DNA of 64,000 bases from an uncultured Pelagibacteraceae bacterium (GTDB lineage: Bacteria > Pseudomonadota > Alphaproteobacteria > Pelagibacterales > Pelagibacteraceae): NCBI GenBank assembly GCA_902588255.1, contig CACIOK010000001.1:43141-107140 (forward strand). The letters are read 5' to 3'. Made by a program: the position numbers and the translations under genes. Numbering within the stretch: position 1 is the stretch's first letter; every line of letters starts with the position of its first letter. This document shows positions 31,695 to 41,669 of this stretch, one piece after another. Below the pieces are notes generated by a model. The model was not told the origin of the DNA and made no database searches. It saw nothing but the letters and a program-made list of their open reading frames with translations.

Positions 31695-33380
31695 ATGTTT
31701 AACAATATTTTAAAAATATTAATTTTAATACTATTTTTAAATATTAAGCCAGTATACTCTAAAATTACAAATAATAATGATTTTAAAACAAAAAATTTAT
31801 CTAGCTATTTTTCAGCTCTTGTATCTTTTGAAAATCAACAAAATAAAGAATCATTAAAATATTTTAATTCATCAAAATCTTTAATTCATTTTCATAGCCC
31901 ATATTTAAAAAAGTATATAAATTCTCTTATTCAAGACGGAAAAATCAAAAAGGCAGCATACGAATTAAAACTTGCTTCTAGAAAAAATGCTTTAAATTTT
32001 TTTGAGTCTTATTTGATACTTTTTCTGGATGCAATTAAAAAAGAGGATATTAATCAAAGTACTAAATATTTAAAAAATCTAACAAACTATAAAAAAGAAG
32101 GATCTTTTGAAAATATTATAGTTCAGTCATTGGAAGATTTTTTTTATGTTTTTACAAACAAAAAAATTAAAAAAACAAGAAATAATCTTGGCGAACTAGG
32201 ATTAATAAATTTAATTTTTCAAAGTTGTTATTTGGAAAAAAATAATTCAGATGACTATTTTCAAAATTTGCTTAACAAAACCCAACTTGATTATTCTAGA
32301 TATATATTTTTTTATGTTAATTATTTAATCTCTTTAGGAAAAAATGAAGAAGCAAAAAATATTATAAACAGTTTAGACCCTATAAATAGCAATCTTTTAA
32401 TTTTGCAAACTAAAAATTGGATTGAGGCAGACCAATTTATTAAAATTAGTTCGATATTTTCTTGTAAAAAAGAAACAGATATTTTAGGTGAATTTTTTTA
32501 TTTAATTGCAAGCTTATACTCTTCAGAGGAGAGCTATGCAAAATCAAATTTTTATTTGAAAATATCTAATTTTTTAAATCCAAAATTTAAATTTAATTTA
32601 ACATTAATTTCAGAAAATTTTTATATAAATGACAAGTATTCTCAAAGCAAACTTGCTACCAAAGACTTTAATAAGGAAGAAGTTATTTACTATTGGTATA
32701 AAATTAAAAGAAATAGTCAAATTATTTTGAAAGAGAAGGGAACAGAAGAATCTTTAAATTATCTTAAAGAAAACTTCCAAAGAATTAAAAATCCATCTGA
32801 AAAAATTCTTTTTGATATGGCAAATTTATTAAAAAGTTTTAAAAAATATGATGAAGCAATCAAATATTACAATAAAATTTTATTAAATCTAAATAAAGAT
32901 TCTTCTACTTACGCTACAGTTCTGTATAGAAGAGGAAGTGGATTTGAAAGATTGGGGAAATATGCACAATCAGACAAAGATCTTATAAAATGTTTAGAAA
33001 TAGAACCAGATGACGCTTATGTTTTAAATTATTTAGCTTATTCATGGTTAGAAAGAAATTACAAAATAGATGAAGCAATGAAAATGCTTAAAAAAGCTTA
33101 CGAACAAGAACCAGACAGTGCATTTATTATAGACTCAATCGGATGGGCTCATTATTTAACTGGAAACTTTATTGAAGCAGAAAAATTATTAAAAAAAGCA
33201 ATACAAATAATGCCTAACGACCCAATAGTAAATGATCACTATGGAGATATTTTATGGAAACTAAATAGGAAGATGGAAGCAAAATATTTTTGGGAAAGTG
33301 TCCTAACTTTTGAGGACTCAGAAGAGGAGATGAAAAATAAAGTTTATATAAAAATTTTAAAAGGGTTACAAAAAATATAA
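31695..33380 (+). CDS. exported tetratricopeptide-repeat protein
   Basis: A 561-residue protein with a signal peptide (about 1-22, ILKILILILFLNIKPVYS) and several TPR units in the C-terminal half: SFKKYDEAIKYYNKILLNLN, YRRGSGFERLGKYAQSDKDL, LNYLAYSWLERNYKIDEAMK, IIDSIGWAHYLTGNFIEAEK and VNDHYGDILWKLNRKMEAKY. This C-terminal block is the conserved part of a widespread alphaproteobacterial protein found upstream of ispE. It probably acts as a periplasmic or outer-membrane scaffold; the exact partner is unknown. The N-terminal half has diverged repeats. Confidence 0.83.
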   Translation: MFNNILKILILILFLNIKPVYSKITNNNDFKTKNLSSYFSALVSFENQQNKESLKYFNSSKSLIHFHSPYLKKYINSLIQDGKIKKAAYELKLASRKNALNFFESYLILFLDAIKKEDINQSTKYLKNLTNYKKEGSFENIIVQSLEDFFYVFTNKKIKKTRNNLGELGLINLIFQSCYLEKNNSDDYFQNLLNKTQLDYSRYIFFYVNYLISLGKNEEAKNIINSLDPINSNLLILQTKNWIEADQFIKISSIFSCKKETDILGEFFYLIASLYSSEESYAKSNFYLKISNFLNPKFKFNLTLISENFYINDKYSQSKLATKDFNKEEVIYYWYKIKRNSQIILKEKGTEESLNYLKENFQRIKNPSEKILFDMANLLKSFKKYDEAIKYYNKILLNLNKDSSTYATVLYRRGSGFERLGKYAQSDKDLIKCLEIEPDDAYVLNYLAYSWLERNYKIDEAMKMLKKAYEQEPDSAFIIDSIGWAHYLTGNFIEAEKLLKKAIQIMPNDPIVNDHYGDILWKLNRKMEAKYFWESVLTFEDSEEEMKNKVYIKILKGLQKI

Positions 33381-33383
33381 TAA

Positions 33384-34232
33384 ATGCGACTTTTAAAAAT
33401 TAAATCGTATGCAAAAATAAATCTTTCTTTAAATATAATTAAAAAAATACCAAAAAAACATCACTTAATTGAAAGTTTAGTAACATTTATCAATTTTTAT
33501 GATTTAATATATATTAGAGAAACTAAAACTTTAAAACACAAAATAAAATTTCTTGGAAAATTTTCAAAAAATATATCTAAGAACAACTCAGTAAATAAAT
33601 TACTTAATTTACTTGATGAAAAAGACTTGCTTAAAGGAAGAAAATTCGAAATTAAAATAATAAAAAATATTCCCCAAAAATCTGGAATGGGTGGAGGTTC
33701 AATGAACGCTTCAACCCTTGCAAAATTTTTTTTGAAAAGAAAAATCGTAAATTTAAGCAAAAAAAATATGTGCAATATTCTTAAATCAATTGGTTCAGAC
33801 GTTCCACTTGGAATGAATTTTAAGAACACCGTTATGTCAAAAACAGGCAAATTGACTATAAATGAAAAAAAAATTGGTCTTTACACTTTGATTGTTAAGC
33901 CCAATTTTGGTTGCTCTACAAAAATTATTTACTCAAAAAATAAAGAACAAACTAAACCAAAGTACAATAATCCTAAATCAAGTTTATTTACTATAAAAAA
34001 TATAACCAATTCAAAAAATGATTTAGAAAAAGCTGCGTTTAAATTAAATCCAAAATTAAAAAACCTAAAATTATTTTTATCAAGTTTGCCTAATACAATG
34101 TGTGTTAGAATGACAGGATCAGGATCATGCTTAGTAGCGTACTATCAGTCTAAAAAAAAAGCTCTAAAAGGACTTGGATTATTCAAAAAGAAATATAAAA
34201 ATTACTGGTGTATAGTATCTAAAACTGTATAA
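33384..34232 (+). CDS. ispE: 4-diphosphocytidyl-2-C-methyl-D-erythritol kinase
   Basis: IspE phosphorylates CDP-methylerythritol in the MEP pathway, upstream of the IspH encoded at 16191. It is a GHMP kinase of 282 residues: the N-terminal KSYAKINLSLNIIKK is diagnostic, the ATP loop is PQKSGMGGGSMNASTLA (usually GAGLGGGSSDAA), followed by GSDVPLG. The C-terminal MTGSGSCLVAYY is motif 3. It starts 3 bases after the TPR stop and is followed by the tRNA-Gln gene. Confidence 0.93.
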   Translation: MRLLKIKSYAKINLSLNIIKKIPKKHHLIESLVTFINFYDLIYIRETKTLKHKIKFLGKFSKNISKNNSVNKLLNLLDEKDLLKGRKFEIKIIKNIPQKSGMGGGSMNASTLAKFFLKRKIVNLSKKNMCNILKSIGSDVPLGMNFKNTVMSKTGKLTINEKKIGLYTLIVKPNFGCSTKIIYSKNKEQTKPKYNNPKSSLFTIKNITNSKNDLEKAAFKLNPKLKNLKLFLSSLPNTMCVRMTGSGSCLVAYYQSKKKALKGLGLFKKKYKNYWCIVSKTV

Positions 34233-34264
34233 ATTTTTTTTTTTATGCTATATGAATTTAATTT

Positions 34265-34339
34265 TGGGGCGTAGCCAAGTGGTAAGGCAGCGGTTTTTGG
34301 TACCGCCATTCCTAGGTTCGAATCCTAGCGCCCCAGCCA
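34265..34339 (+). tRNA. tRNA-Gln (anticodon TTG), 3' CCA encoded
   Basis: The acceptor stem is TGGGGCG (34265-34271) pairing perfectly with CGCCCCA (34329-34335), then discriminator G and an encoded CCA at 34337-34339. The anticodon stem GCGGT/ACCGC encloses the loop TTTTGGT (34295-34301), whose central TTG is the anticodon. The T-arm contains GGTTCGAATCC. The gene sits between ispE and cca, and only three bases separate its CCA from the next start codon. Confidence 0.96.
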
Positions 34340-34342
34340 AAT

Positions 34343-35614
34343 ATGATAGAAATTTTAAATAAATTTTTTTTACGTTCGAAAAATCTTGGAAATCTAAATA
34401 TAGGATTTCAAGAATTAAGAAAAAAAACTGAGATAGAATTACTTTTTCGAGCTGTAGAAAGCTATTCAGATGAGAGTGAGATCAGGTACGTAGGAGGGTG
34501 TGTAAGAAAAATTTTAAAAAATGAGAAAGTTAATGATATTGATCTTGCGACAAATTTAAATCCCGAACAAATAATACAAGTTTGTAAGAAAAAAAATATA
34601 AAATTTTACGAAACCGGATTAGAGCATGGAACTATTACAGCAATTATTAATGATTATAAGTTTGAAATTACATCCTTAAGGAAAGACATAAAAACTGACG
34701 GAAGACACGCAGATGTTATTTTTACTAATGATTGGAAAGAGGATGCATCAAGAAGAGATTTTTCAATTAATTCAATTTATTCAGATTTGGAAGGAAATAT
34801 ATTTGATCCTTTTAATGGAAAGAAAGATCTTGAAGATGGAAAAATAAGTTTTATTGGAGATGCAGAAAAAAGGATAAGAGAAGATTATCTAAGAATTTTG
34901 CGTTATATCAGATTTTTTTTAAATTATAGTAAACACGGTCACAATATAGATGTTACCAAGACTATAAAAAAGAATCTTGAAGGAGTTTCTAAAATTTCTT
35001 CTGAGAGATTGATTGATGAGTTTAAAAAACTATTTAATTCTGATGGATTTTTAAATTTAAATGATGATGAATTTAGCTGTGAAATTATAAGTTTAATATT
35101 TCCACAATTTAAAAATATTCATTTAATTAAAAATCTAAATAAATATGCAAAGGACAATATAAAAAAAATAGATTTCATTTTTTTAATTTCTTTAATGGTT
35201 GTAGATGGAACAGATAATGCTGATTATTTTATTTATAAGTTTAATATTTCTAAAAAAGACCAAAAAAGAATTTTATTTTTAAATGATTATTTAAAAGAAA
35301 AAAATAATAGAAATCTTAATATAAAGAATCTTTGGAAAGTTTTATATTTCAAAGGGAAAGAGTCCTTGTTAGATTTGATTAATTTTCATATTTTTAGGTC
35401 AAAAAAAGTAGATAAAAAATTATTAAACTTTATAGAATTTTTTAAAGATAAAGAAGTACCTATATTACCTTTAAGAGCAATCACACTAATGACTAAATAT
35501 AATATCCCCGAAGGTGAGGAGCTAGGACTAAAATTAAAGCAAATTGAAAACAAGTGGGTTGATAATGATTTCACAATTTCTGAAAAGGAAGTTGAAAAAC
35601 TTATAAATGGCTAA
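34343..35614 (+). CDS. cca: CCA tRNA nucleotidyltransferase / poly(A) polymerase family
   Basis: A class II nucleotidyltransferase that adds or repairs the 3' CCA of tRNAs. The 423-residue protein has motif [11 protein letters not shown] and the metal aspartates in [11 protein letters not shown], the [12 protein letters not shown] motif, the [12 protein letters not shown] segment and [13 protein letters not shown], all in the expected order. An HD domain is not apparent. Alphaproteobacterial proteins of this type are usually CCA-adding enzymes rather than poly(A) polymerases, but sequence alone does not settle this. The start is directly behind the tRNA and has no ribosome site. The stop interlocks with greA in CTAA at 35611-35614. 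Confidence 0.88.
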   Translation: MIEILNKFFLRSKNLGNLNIGFQELRKKTEIELLFRAVESYSDESEIRYVGGCVRKILKNEKVNDIDLATNLNPEQIIQVCKKKNIKFYETGLEHGTITAIINDYKFEITSLRKDIKTDGRHADVIFTNDWKEDASRRDFSINSIYSDLEGNIFDPFNGKKDLEDGKISFIGDAEKRIREDYLRILRYIRFFLNYSKHGHNIDVTKTIKKNLEGVSKISSERLIDEFKKLFNSDGFLNLNDDEFSCEIISLIFPQFKNIHLIKNLNKYAKDNIKKIDFIFLISLMVVDGTDNADYFIYKFNISKKDQKRILFLNDYLKEKNNRNLNIKNLWKVLYFKGKESLLDLINFHIFRSKKVDKKLLNFIEFFKDKEVPILPLRAITLMTKYNIPEGEELGLKLKQIENKWVDNDFTISEKEVEKLING

Positions 35615-36087
35615 ATATATTTGACATCTTTTATTTCAAAATTTTTAATTCCAGCTGGTGTTTTAATCTCTACTAGATCATTTTTATTTTTACCTATTAA
35701 TCCTTTACCCACTGGTGATTGAAAGTAGATAAGTTTATTTTTTAAGTCAGCTTCATCTTTGCCAACTATTTTATATTCAATTTTTTCGCCATTATCTAAA
35801 TTTTCTAAAAAAACAGTTGAACCAAAAATAATTTTCCCATCATTATTTATTTTAGTTACATCAATTACGTTTGCTCTTGCTATGACATCATTAATTTGTT
35901 CTATTCTTCCTTCATTGTGTGATTGTTGTTCTTTTGCAGCATGATATTCTGCATTTTCTTTGAGATCACCATGTGATCTTGCTTCAGCTATAGCAGAAAC
36001 TATTTCTGGTCTTTTTTTTTCTTTTAAAAAAACTAATTCTTCTTTTAATTTTTCAAGACCTTGGATTGTAATTGGTTCTTTGTCCAT
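35611..36087 (-). CDS. greA: transcription elongation factor GreA
   Basis: GreA rescues backtracked RNA polymerase by stimulating transcript cleavage. The 158-residue protein has the N-terminal coiled coil with the acidic tip ([19 protein letters not shown]) and the C-terminal FKBP-like domain ([17 protein letters not shown], and [19 protein letters not shown]). All are family signatures. It begins one base after hemF and is likely co-transcribed with trmL and hemF. Confidence 0.96.
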   Translation of the reverse strand: MDKEPITIQGLEKLKEELVFLKEKKRPEIVSAIAEARSHGDLKENAEYHAAKEQQSHNEGRIEQINDVIARANVIDVTKINNDGKIIFGSTVFLENLDNGEKIEYKIVGKDEADLKNKLIYFQSPVGKGLIGKNKNDLVEIKTPAGIKNFEIKDVKYI

Positions 36088-36088
36088 A

Positions 36089-36916
36089 TCATTTCCATTT
36101 TGCCAAAGGAGGCAATGACATTAAAATTGCTTCAGTATTTCCACCTGTTTGTAACCCAAATTTTGTTCCTTTATCATATATTAAGTTAAACTCAACATAT
36201 CTACCTCTTTTTAAATATTGTAGCTCCTTTTGTTTTGCATTCCATTTTTTTTTATATTTCTTTAATATTATTGTTTTGAAAATATTTTTAAAAGTTATTC
36301 CAACATCTCTAACAAATGCAAAATCTTTTTCCCAGTTTTTCTTCTTATAATCAAAAAAGATTCCTCCTATGCCTCTCATTTCTTTTCTATGAGGTAAATA
36401 AAAATATTGGTCACACCATTTTTTATATTTTTTGTAGTAATTTTTATTATGAAAATCACAAGTTCTTTTAAGCTCTTTGTGAAACCATTTTTTTTCTTTT
36501 AAATCTTTTATAGAAGGAGTTATATCCATTCCTCCACCAAACCATCCAAATGAAGTATAAATATATCTAGTATTAAAATGCATTGCAGGTATGTTGGGAT
36601 TTTTCATATGCATTACAATTGATATTCCAGAAGCCCAAAAATTTCCATTTTTTTTTGTTCCTGGTATTTTTTTTCTTATATCTTTAGAAAACTTGCCACT
36701 AACTTCTGAAAAATTTACTCCAACTTTTTCAAATATTTTTCCATTTTTTAGGATTCTATATTCACCACCACCGTCATTTTTTTTTGGATTCTTTTCCCAT
36801 TTCCTAGATATAAACTTCACTGATGAATTTTCTAATCTTTCAATCTCCAAACAAATGATATTTTGAAGTATTTTAAACCAATTCTTGGCGATTTTTTTTT
36901 TAACTTCTTTATCCAT
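36089..36916 (-). CDS. hemF: oxygen-dependent coproporphyrinogen III oxidase
   Basis: HemF decarboxylates coproporphyrinogen III to protoporphyrinogen IX using O2, supplying heme for the cytochromes encoded nearby. The 275-residue protein has [20 protein letters not shown] near the start, [23 protein letters not shown] written here in parts ([20 protein letters not shown]), and [37 protein letters not shown] is the C-terminal signature. It overlaps trmL by 8 bases. Presence of the aerobic rather than the anaerobic enzyme fits obligate aerobic life. Confidence 0.96.
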   Translation of the reverse strand: MDKEVKKKIAKNWFKILQNIICLEIERLENSSVKFISRKWEKNPKKNDGGGEYRILKNGKIFEKVGVNFSEVSGKFSKDIRKKIPGTKKNGNFWASGISIVMHMKNPNIPAMHFNTRYIYTSFGWFGGGMDITPSIKDLKEKKWFHKELKRTCDFHNKNYYKKYKKWCDQYFYLPHRKEMRGIGGIFFDYKKKNWEKDFAFVRDVGITFKNIFKTIILKKYKKKWNAKQKELQYLKRGRYVEFNLIYDKGTKFGLQTGGNTEAILMSLPPLAKWK

Positions 36917-37391
36917 GATTTATGAATTTATTTTGTCTTAAATTTTCAGCCAAAACTATAGCAACAGATGAAGCTATATTTAAAGATCTTTTTTTTTTCA
37001 TCATTGGTATTTTAAGTTTATTCTTAATTATCCTATGGATTTCTTTTGGTACGCCAGCACTTTCCCGACCAAATAAAAGCGTATCATTTATTTTGAATTT
37101 GAAAGAAGTGTACGATTTAGATGCTTTTGTAGTCAATAAAATAATCCTTTCTTTTGATTTATCATTAAGAAAATGATCAACTCCAGAATAAAATTTTATC
37201 ATTTTTTTGTCCATATAGTCCATCACTACTCTCTTAAACCTTTTATCGTTTATGAGAAATCCACATGGTTCAATAATTTCCAGATCAGCACCTAGGCAAG
37301 CGCAAGTTCTTATAATTGCCGCTGTATTTTGGGGTATGTCCGGTTCGTATAATGCAATTTTAGGCCTTAAACGGCTATTTTTGTGTGTCAT
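36909..37391 (-). CDS. trmL: tRNA (cytidine/uridine-34 2'-O)-methyltransferase
   Basis: TrmL modifies the wobble base of leucine tRNAs. It is a minimal SPOUT enzyme of 160 residues: ALYEPDIPQNTAAIIRTCACLG at the N-terminus (split as ALYEPDIPQNTAAI and RTCACLG), LLFGRESAGVPKEIHRI in the knot, and SLNIASSVAIVLAE at the SAM site. All three are conserved blocks of the family. It lies divergent to petA across 75 bases and overlaps hemF. Confidence 0.92.
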   Translation of the reverse strand: MTHKNSRLRPKIALYEPDIPQNTAAIIRTCACLGADLEIIEPCGFLINDKRFKRVVMDYMDKKMIKFYSGVDHFLNDKSKERIILLTTKASKSYTSFKFKINDTLLFGRESAGVPKEIHRIIKNKLKIPMMKKKRSLNIASSVAIVLAENLRQNKFINHG

Positions 37392-37421
37392 TGTTTCTGT
37401 AGAAAAAAATCATTTTTATAT

Positions 37422-37437
37422 TATATGAAAACATATA
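37422..37437. repeat. short inverted repeat in the trmL-petA intergenic region
   Basis: TATATG-AAAA-CATATA is a perfect 6+6 base inverted repeat about 30 bases before the petA start, in the 75-base divergent gap. It could be an operator for petABC, but the sequence is AT-rich enough for chance. I see no convincing -35 and -10 pair next to it. Confidence 0.3.
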
Positions 37438-37466
37438 TTAGATAAAAATAAATAAAAAAATTATAA

Positions 37467-37979
37467 ATGTCCGAAAAGAAAAAAATCGAAAGAAGAGATT
37501 TCATTTTTACAGCCTCTTACGCTCTTGGTGCGGTAGGTGTTGGAGCAGTCGTTTGGCCTCTTGTAGATCAAATGAATCCCGACAGATCTGTAAAAGCTCT
37601 AGCGAGCACAGAAGTTGATGTTAGTTCATTAGAGCCAGGTAAATCAATTACCGTACTATGGAGAGGAAAACCTGTTTTTATTAAAAGACGAACCCAAGAT
37701 GAAATTGCCGAAGCAAGAAATGTTAAAATTGAAGATCTTCCACATCCAGAAAAAGATGAAGATAGAGCAAAAAATCCAGAATGGCTAGTTATGCTAGGGA
37801 TATGCACACACCTTGGCTGTGTTCCTTTAGGAGATAAGGGCGAGTACAATGGATGGTTTTGTCCTTGCCATGGATCTCACTATGATACTTCGGGCAGAAT
37901 AAGAAAAGGTCCAGCCCCAACAAACATGGAAATTCCAAAATATGAATTTGTTAATAGCAACACAATTAAAATTGGTTAG
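37467..37979 (+). CDS. petA: ubiquinol-cytochrome c reductase, Rieske iron-sulfur subunit
   Basis: The Rieske protein passes electrons from ubiquinol to cytochrome c1 in the bc1 complex. The 170-residue protein starts with a twin-arginine signal anchor (R9-R10 before [18 protein letters not shown]), as usual for Tat-exported Rieske proteins. The [2Fe-2S] ligands are C113, H115 (CTHLGC) and C132, H135 (CPCHGSHYD); C118 and C134 form the bridging disulfide. It is the first gene of petABC. Confidence 0.97.
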   Translation: MSEKKKIERRDFIFTASYALGAVGVGAVVWPLVDQMNPDRSVKALASTEVDVSSLEPGKSITVLWRGKPVFIKRRTQDEIAEARNVKIEDLPHPEKDEDRAKNPEWLVMLGICTHLGCVPLGDKGEYNGWFCPCHGSHYDTSGRIRKGPAPTNMEIPKYEFVNSNTIKIG

Positions 37980-37987
37980 AAAATAAT

Positions 37988-39244
37988 ATGAGTGATCACA
38001 ATTATGTTCCATCATCAAAATTAGGCAAATGGTTTAATGATAGATTGCCTTTACTAACTTTAGCTGATCATTTGAAAGAATATCCGACGCCAAAAAATTT
38101 AAATTACTGGTGGACATTTGGAGGGATCTTAACTTTTTGTTTGATGACTCAAATAATTACGGGAATAGTTTTAGCAATGCATTATGTGGCTCATGCCGAT
38201 TTAGCTTTTGATAGCGTTGAACATATAATGAGAGATGTGAACTATGGCTGGTTAATTAGGTATGTTCATGCAAACGGTGCGTCTATGTTTTTTTTGGCTG
38301 TTTATATTCATATATTTAGATCTTTGTATTATGGATCTTATAAGGCTCCTAGAGAAGTCATATGGATTTTAGGAATGATAATCTACTTATTAATGATGAT
38401 GACAGCTTTTATGGGCTATGTTCTTCCTTGGGGACAAATGAGCTTTTGGGGAGCAACCGTAATAACGAATTTATTTAGCGCCGTACCATTTTTTGGTGAA
38501 GGCATTACTAATTGGTTGTGGGGAGGATATTCTGTAGATAACCCAACTTTGACAAGATTTTTTAGTTTACATTATCTACTACCTTTTATGATTTTGGGCT
38601 TAGTTGTCTTACACATTTGGGCCCTCCATGTTCCTGGAAATAATAACCCAATAGGAATTGATTTAAAAAAACCATCTAAAGATACTGTTCCGTTCCATCC
38701 ATATATAGTGATTAAAGATTTGTTTGCTTTGTTATTATTTTTAATTGTATTTGCTTTTTTTGTTTTTTATTCGCCAAATATTTTGGGACACTCAGATAAT
38801 TATATTGAAGCTAATCCACTAGTTACTCCTGCACATATTGTGCCCGAGTGGTATTTATTACCTTTCTATGCAATTTTACGTTCGGTGCCTGATAAATTGT
38901 TGGGAGTTATAGCAATGTTTGCGTCAATTTTTATTTTAGTAATACTTCCATGGCTTGATACATCAAAAATAAGGTCAGCAATATTCAGACCAATATATAA
39001 ACAGCTTTACTGGATACTAGTCTTAGATGTATTAATTTTAGGTTATATGGGAGCTATGCCTGCAGAGGGAACTTACCTATTAATTGCTAGAGTAGCCACT
39101 GCATATTATTTTATTCATTTTTTAATTATTCTTCCGCTATTAGGAAAAAGAGAAAAAACCTTATCCGTTCCTTTGAGTATTACTGAACCAGTCTTAGGCG
39201 GTTCTCCTAATCCACAAATGATCAAAAAGAAAGAACTTGATTAA
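37988..39244 (+). CDS. petB: cytochrome b of the bc1 complex
   Basis: The membrane core of the bc1 complex, with two b hemes and the Qo and Qi sites. The 418-residue protein has the N-terminal [21 protein letters not shown] block, heme histidines in [29 protein letters not shown] and HIWALHVPG, the Qo-site signature [21 protein letters not shown] (split as [11 protein letters not shown] and AILRSVP), and [19 protein letters not shown] in helix C. It is 8 bases after petA and 3 bases before petC. Confidence 0.97.
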   Translation: MSDHNYVPSSKLGKWFNDRLPLLTLADHLKEYPTPKNLNYWWTFGGILTFCLMTQIITGIVLAMHYVAHADLAFDSVEHIMRDVNYGWLIRYVHANGASMFFLAVYIHIFRSLYYGSYKAPREVIWILGMIIYLLMMMTAFMGYVLPWGQMSFWGATVITNLFSAVPFFGEGITNWLWGGYSVDNPTLTRFFSLHYLLPFMILGLVVLHIWALHVPGNNNPIGIDLKKPSKDTVPFHPYIVIKDLFALLLFLIVFAFFVFYSPNILGHSDNYIEANPLVTPAHIVPEWYLLPFYAILRSVPDKLLGVIAMFASIFILVILPWLDTSKIRSAIFRPIYKQLYWILVLDVLILGYMGAMPAEGTYLLIARVATAYYFIHFLIILPLLGKREKTLSVPLSITEPVLGGSPNPQMIKKKELD

Positions 39245-39247
39245 ATT

Positions 39248-40030
39248 ATGAAAAATATTATTAAATTATTTTTCATAATTTTTTTGTCCTCAATATTTTT
39301 AAATAAAGCTCATTCCGCTGGTGAAAAAATAAGTTTATTACCAGTCGATTGGAGTTTTAAAGGATTTTTTGGAAAGTTTGATAGAGGCTCATTACAAAGA
39401 GGTTATCAAGTCTACACGGAAGTGTGTGCCTCATGTCATTCAATGAAGTATCTATCTTACAGAAATCTTTTGGAAGAAGGTGGACCTGAATTTACAGAAC
39501 AACAGGCAAAAGCAATTGCATCAAATTTTGAAGTAACAGACGGTCCAAATGCGGATGGAGAAATGTTTACAAGACCTGCAAAATTATCCGATAAATTTGT
39601 TATGCCTTATGCAAATGTTGAAGAAGCAAAAGTCTCTAATGGAGGGGCTTATCCTCCAGATATGTCTGTACTTGTAAAGGCAAGATCAGGAGGCGCTGAT
39701 TATATTTACTCAGTTTTGTTAGGATATGAAGATCCTCCAGAGGGAATGATATTAGATGATGGAGTTTATTATAATAAATATATGTATGGAAATAAAATTA
39801 AAATGCCTCAACAACTTTATGATGATTTAGTTACTTATAATGACGGAACACCAGCAACTCCAGAACAGATGGCAAAAGATGTAGTAACATTCATGGCATG
39901 GTCTGCAGAACCACACTTAGAAGCAAGACACAAAATTGGATTTAGGGCGCTAATTTATTTATTTATTATAACCATACTAGTTTATTTTAGTATGAAGAAA
40001 ATTTGGTCACGTGTTGAATCTGAAGTTTAA
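39248..40030 (+). CDS. petC: cytochrome c1
   Basis: The c-type heme subunit of the bc1 complex, facing the periplasm. The 260-residue protein has a signal peptide (about 1-23, ending AHSA), the heme motif CASCH at C60, C63 and H64, YSYRNLLEE-like segment KYLSYRNLLEEGGP, the conserved FMAWSAEPHLEARHKIGFR, and a C-terminal membrane anchor (about 232-248). The order petA-petB-petC is standard. Its last 24 bases overlap the end of the convergent ychF. Confidence 0.96.
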   Translation: MKNIIKLFFIIFLSSIFLNKAHSAGEKISLLPVDWSFKGFFGKFDRGSLQRGYQVYTEVCASCHSMKYLSYRNLLEEGGPEFTEQQAKAIASNFEVTDGPNADGEMFTRPAKLSDKFVMPYANVEEAKVSNGGAYPPDMSVLVKARSGGADYIYSVLLGYEDPPEGMILDDGVYYNKYMYGNKIKMPQQLYDDLVTYNDGTPATPEQMAKDVVTFMAWSAEPHLEARHKIGFRALIYLFIITILVYFSMKKIWSRVESEV

Positions 40031-41080
40031 TACATCTCCGTCTTTTACAATATAATCTTTACCTTCAAGTCTCATTTTTCCATTTGTTTTTGAATTAAGC
40101 CAGCCTTGATTAACTATAAAATCCTGATACGTAACTGTTTCTGCTCTTATAAATCCTTTTTCAAAATCTGTATGTATTTCTCCTGCTGCTTTAGGTGCGG
40201 TACAATTTTTTTGAATTGTCCAGGCCCTTGTTTCTTCAGGTCCAGAGGTAAAATAAGTCTCTAATTCTAGGATTTTATATCCTTTTTGAATTAGAATATT
40301 TAAACCCGTTTCTTTTAAACCTATCATTTTCATATAATTTTTTTTTTCATCTCCAGACAATTCATTTATTTGATTTTCAATATCTGCAGAAATAATTATT
40401 GTATTTTTATTTCCAAATTTATTAATAAAATTTTCTGTATATTTATTACCTTTTTCAATGCTTTTTTCATCAACATTACATACAAAGATTTTTGGCTTAA
40501 CAGATAGTAAGCCACTAAGTTTTAATGCTTTTTTACTAAAATTATCATTTAAAATATCAATATTTTTATTTTTATTTATACAATCTAGTGCTGTTTCTAG
40601 TATAGAAAGTTGCTCATTTTCCATATTTTTTTTATTTTTTTTATCAAGTCTTTTTTGAATAGACTCTAAATCTGCCAACATCATTTCAGTTTCAATAATC
40701 TCAAGGTCTCTAATTGGATTAACATCCGGGTTGACATTTTGAATATCACTTGAGTCAAAACATCTAATCATATGAATTATTGCGTCGACTTCTCTAATAT
40801 GGGATAAAAATTTATTACCCAGTCCTTCACCTTTTGAAGCGCCTTTAACTAGTCCCGCTATATCGACAAAAGATATAGTGGTATTAATTTTTTTTTTTGA
40901 TTGAGAGATTTTAGTTAATTGATCAAGTCTATCATCAGGCACTGGTACAATTCCTATATTTGGATCGATTGTACAAAATGGAAAATTTTCAGCTTGTGCC
41001 TTGCTAGAATTCGTTAGTGCATTGAATAATGTTGATTTACCAACATTTGGTAATCCAACTATACCACACTTAAAACTCAT
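40007..41080 (-). CDS. ychF: Obg-family ATPase/GTPase YchF
   Basis: YchF binds nucleotides and ribosomes and takes part in translation and stress responses. The 357-residue protein has the P-loop [15 protein letters not shown] at 8-22, [21 protein letters not shown] (G3 block), the coiled-coil insertion [17 protein letters not shown], and a C-terminal TGS domain ([14 protein letters not shown] and [14 protein letters not shown]). It shares one base with pth, the usual neighbour. Confidence 0.96.
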   Translation of the reverse strand: MSFKCGIVGLPNVGKSTLFNALTNSSKAQAENFPFCTIDPNIGIVPVPDDRLDQLTKISQSKKKINTTISFVDIAGLVKGASKGEGLGNKFLSHIREVDAIIHMIRCFDSSDIQNVNPDVNPIRDLEIIETEMMLADLESIQKRLDKKNKKNMENEQLSILETALDCINKNKNIDILNDNFSKKALKLSGLLSVKPKIFVCNVDEKSIEKGNKYTENFINKFGNKNTIIISADIENQINELSGDEKKNYMKMIGLKETGLNILIQKGYKILELETYFTSGPEETRAWTIQKNCTAPKAAGEIHTDFEKGFIRAETVTYQDFIVNQGWLNSKTNGKMRLEGKDYIVKDGDVLNFRFNT

Positions 41081-41640
41081 TATTTATTGTTAACTGTACT
41101 TGAAAAAAGATCTAATTTTTTATCAATTAATATTTGCAATGAACCAGTTATATTTTCTGTAACCTTTTTTAATTCTACAATCTCTTCTTCATCAAAATCT
41201 TTAAGAACGTGATCAACTACATTAGATTTTGAATTTGGTTTACCTATTCCAATTCTTACTCTAGAATAATCTTTACCAATAAACTTATCTATTGACTCAA
41301 TTCCATTATGTCCAGCACTGGAACCTCCAAACTTTGTTTTTATTTTGCCAAAATCAATATCTAAATCGTCATGAAATACGATTACATTCTCTGCATCTAT
41401 TTTGAAGTACTCAATTAACTCACGAATACAAATGCCTGAGTTATTCATAAAAGTTAAAGGTTTAATAGCAAAAACCTTTTTACTATTTATATTACCAGTC
41501 GTAAGTAAACCTTTAAATTTTGGTTTTTGTTTTGATAAACAAAATTTTTTATTTATAGCGTCAATAATTTTAAAACCAATATTATGTCTATTGTTTTCAC
41601 TATCAGGTGTTGGATTTCCTAGACCTACAAATAAAAGCAT
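41080..41640 (-). CDS. pth: peptidyl-tRNA hydrolase
   Basis: Pth recycles peptidyl-tRNAs released from ribosomes. The 186-residue protein has LFVGLGNPTPDSENNRHNIGF with the catalytic histidine, PLTFMNNSG, VFHDDLDIDFGKIKTKFGG and AGHNGIESIDKFIG with a second key residue set, all diagnostic. It lies between rplY and ychF, a conserved arrangement rplY-pth-ychF in proteobacteria. Confidence 0.96.
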   Translation of the reverse strand: MLLFVGLGNPTPDSENNRHNIGFKIIDAINKKFCLSKQKPKFKGLLTTGNINSKKVFAIKPLTFMNNSGICIRELIEYFKIDAENVIVFHDDLDIDFGKIKTKFGGSSAGHNGIESIDKFIGKDYSRVRIGIGKPNSKSNVVDHVLKDFDEEEIVELKKVTENITGSLQILIDKKLDLFSSTVNNK

Positions 41641-41669
41641 AATTGTTTAGTTGTTTACTGTGATTTTCA

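Noticed and set aside
34233-34264. Intrinsic terminator after ispE
   Set aside because: There is a T-run but no stem before it, and the tRNA and cca follow in the same direction. T- and A-runs are common everywhere in this sequence.
37391-37422. sigma70 promoter of petABC
   Set aside because: TTGTTT at 37391 and TATATT at 37417 are 20 bases apart and each is weak, so I cannot support a specific promoter here.
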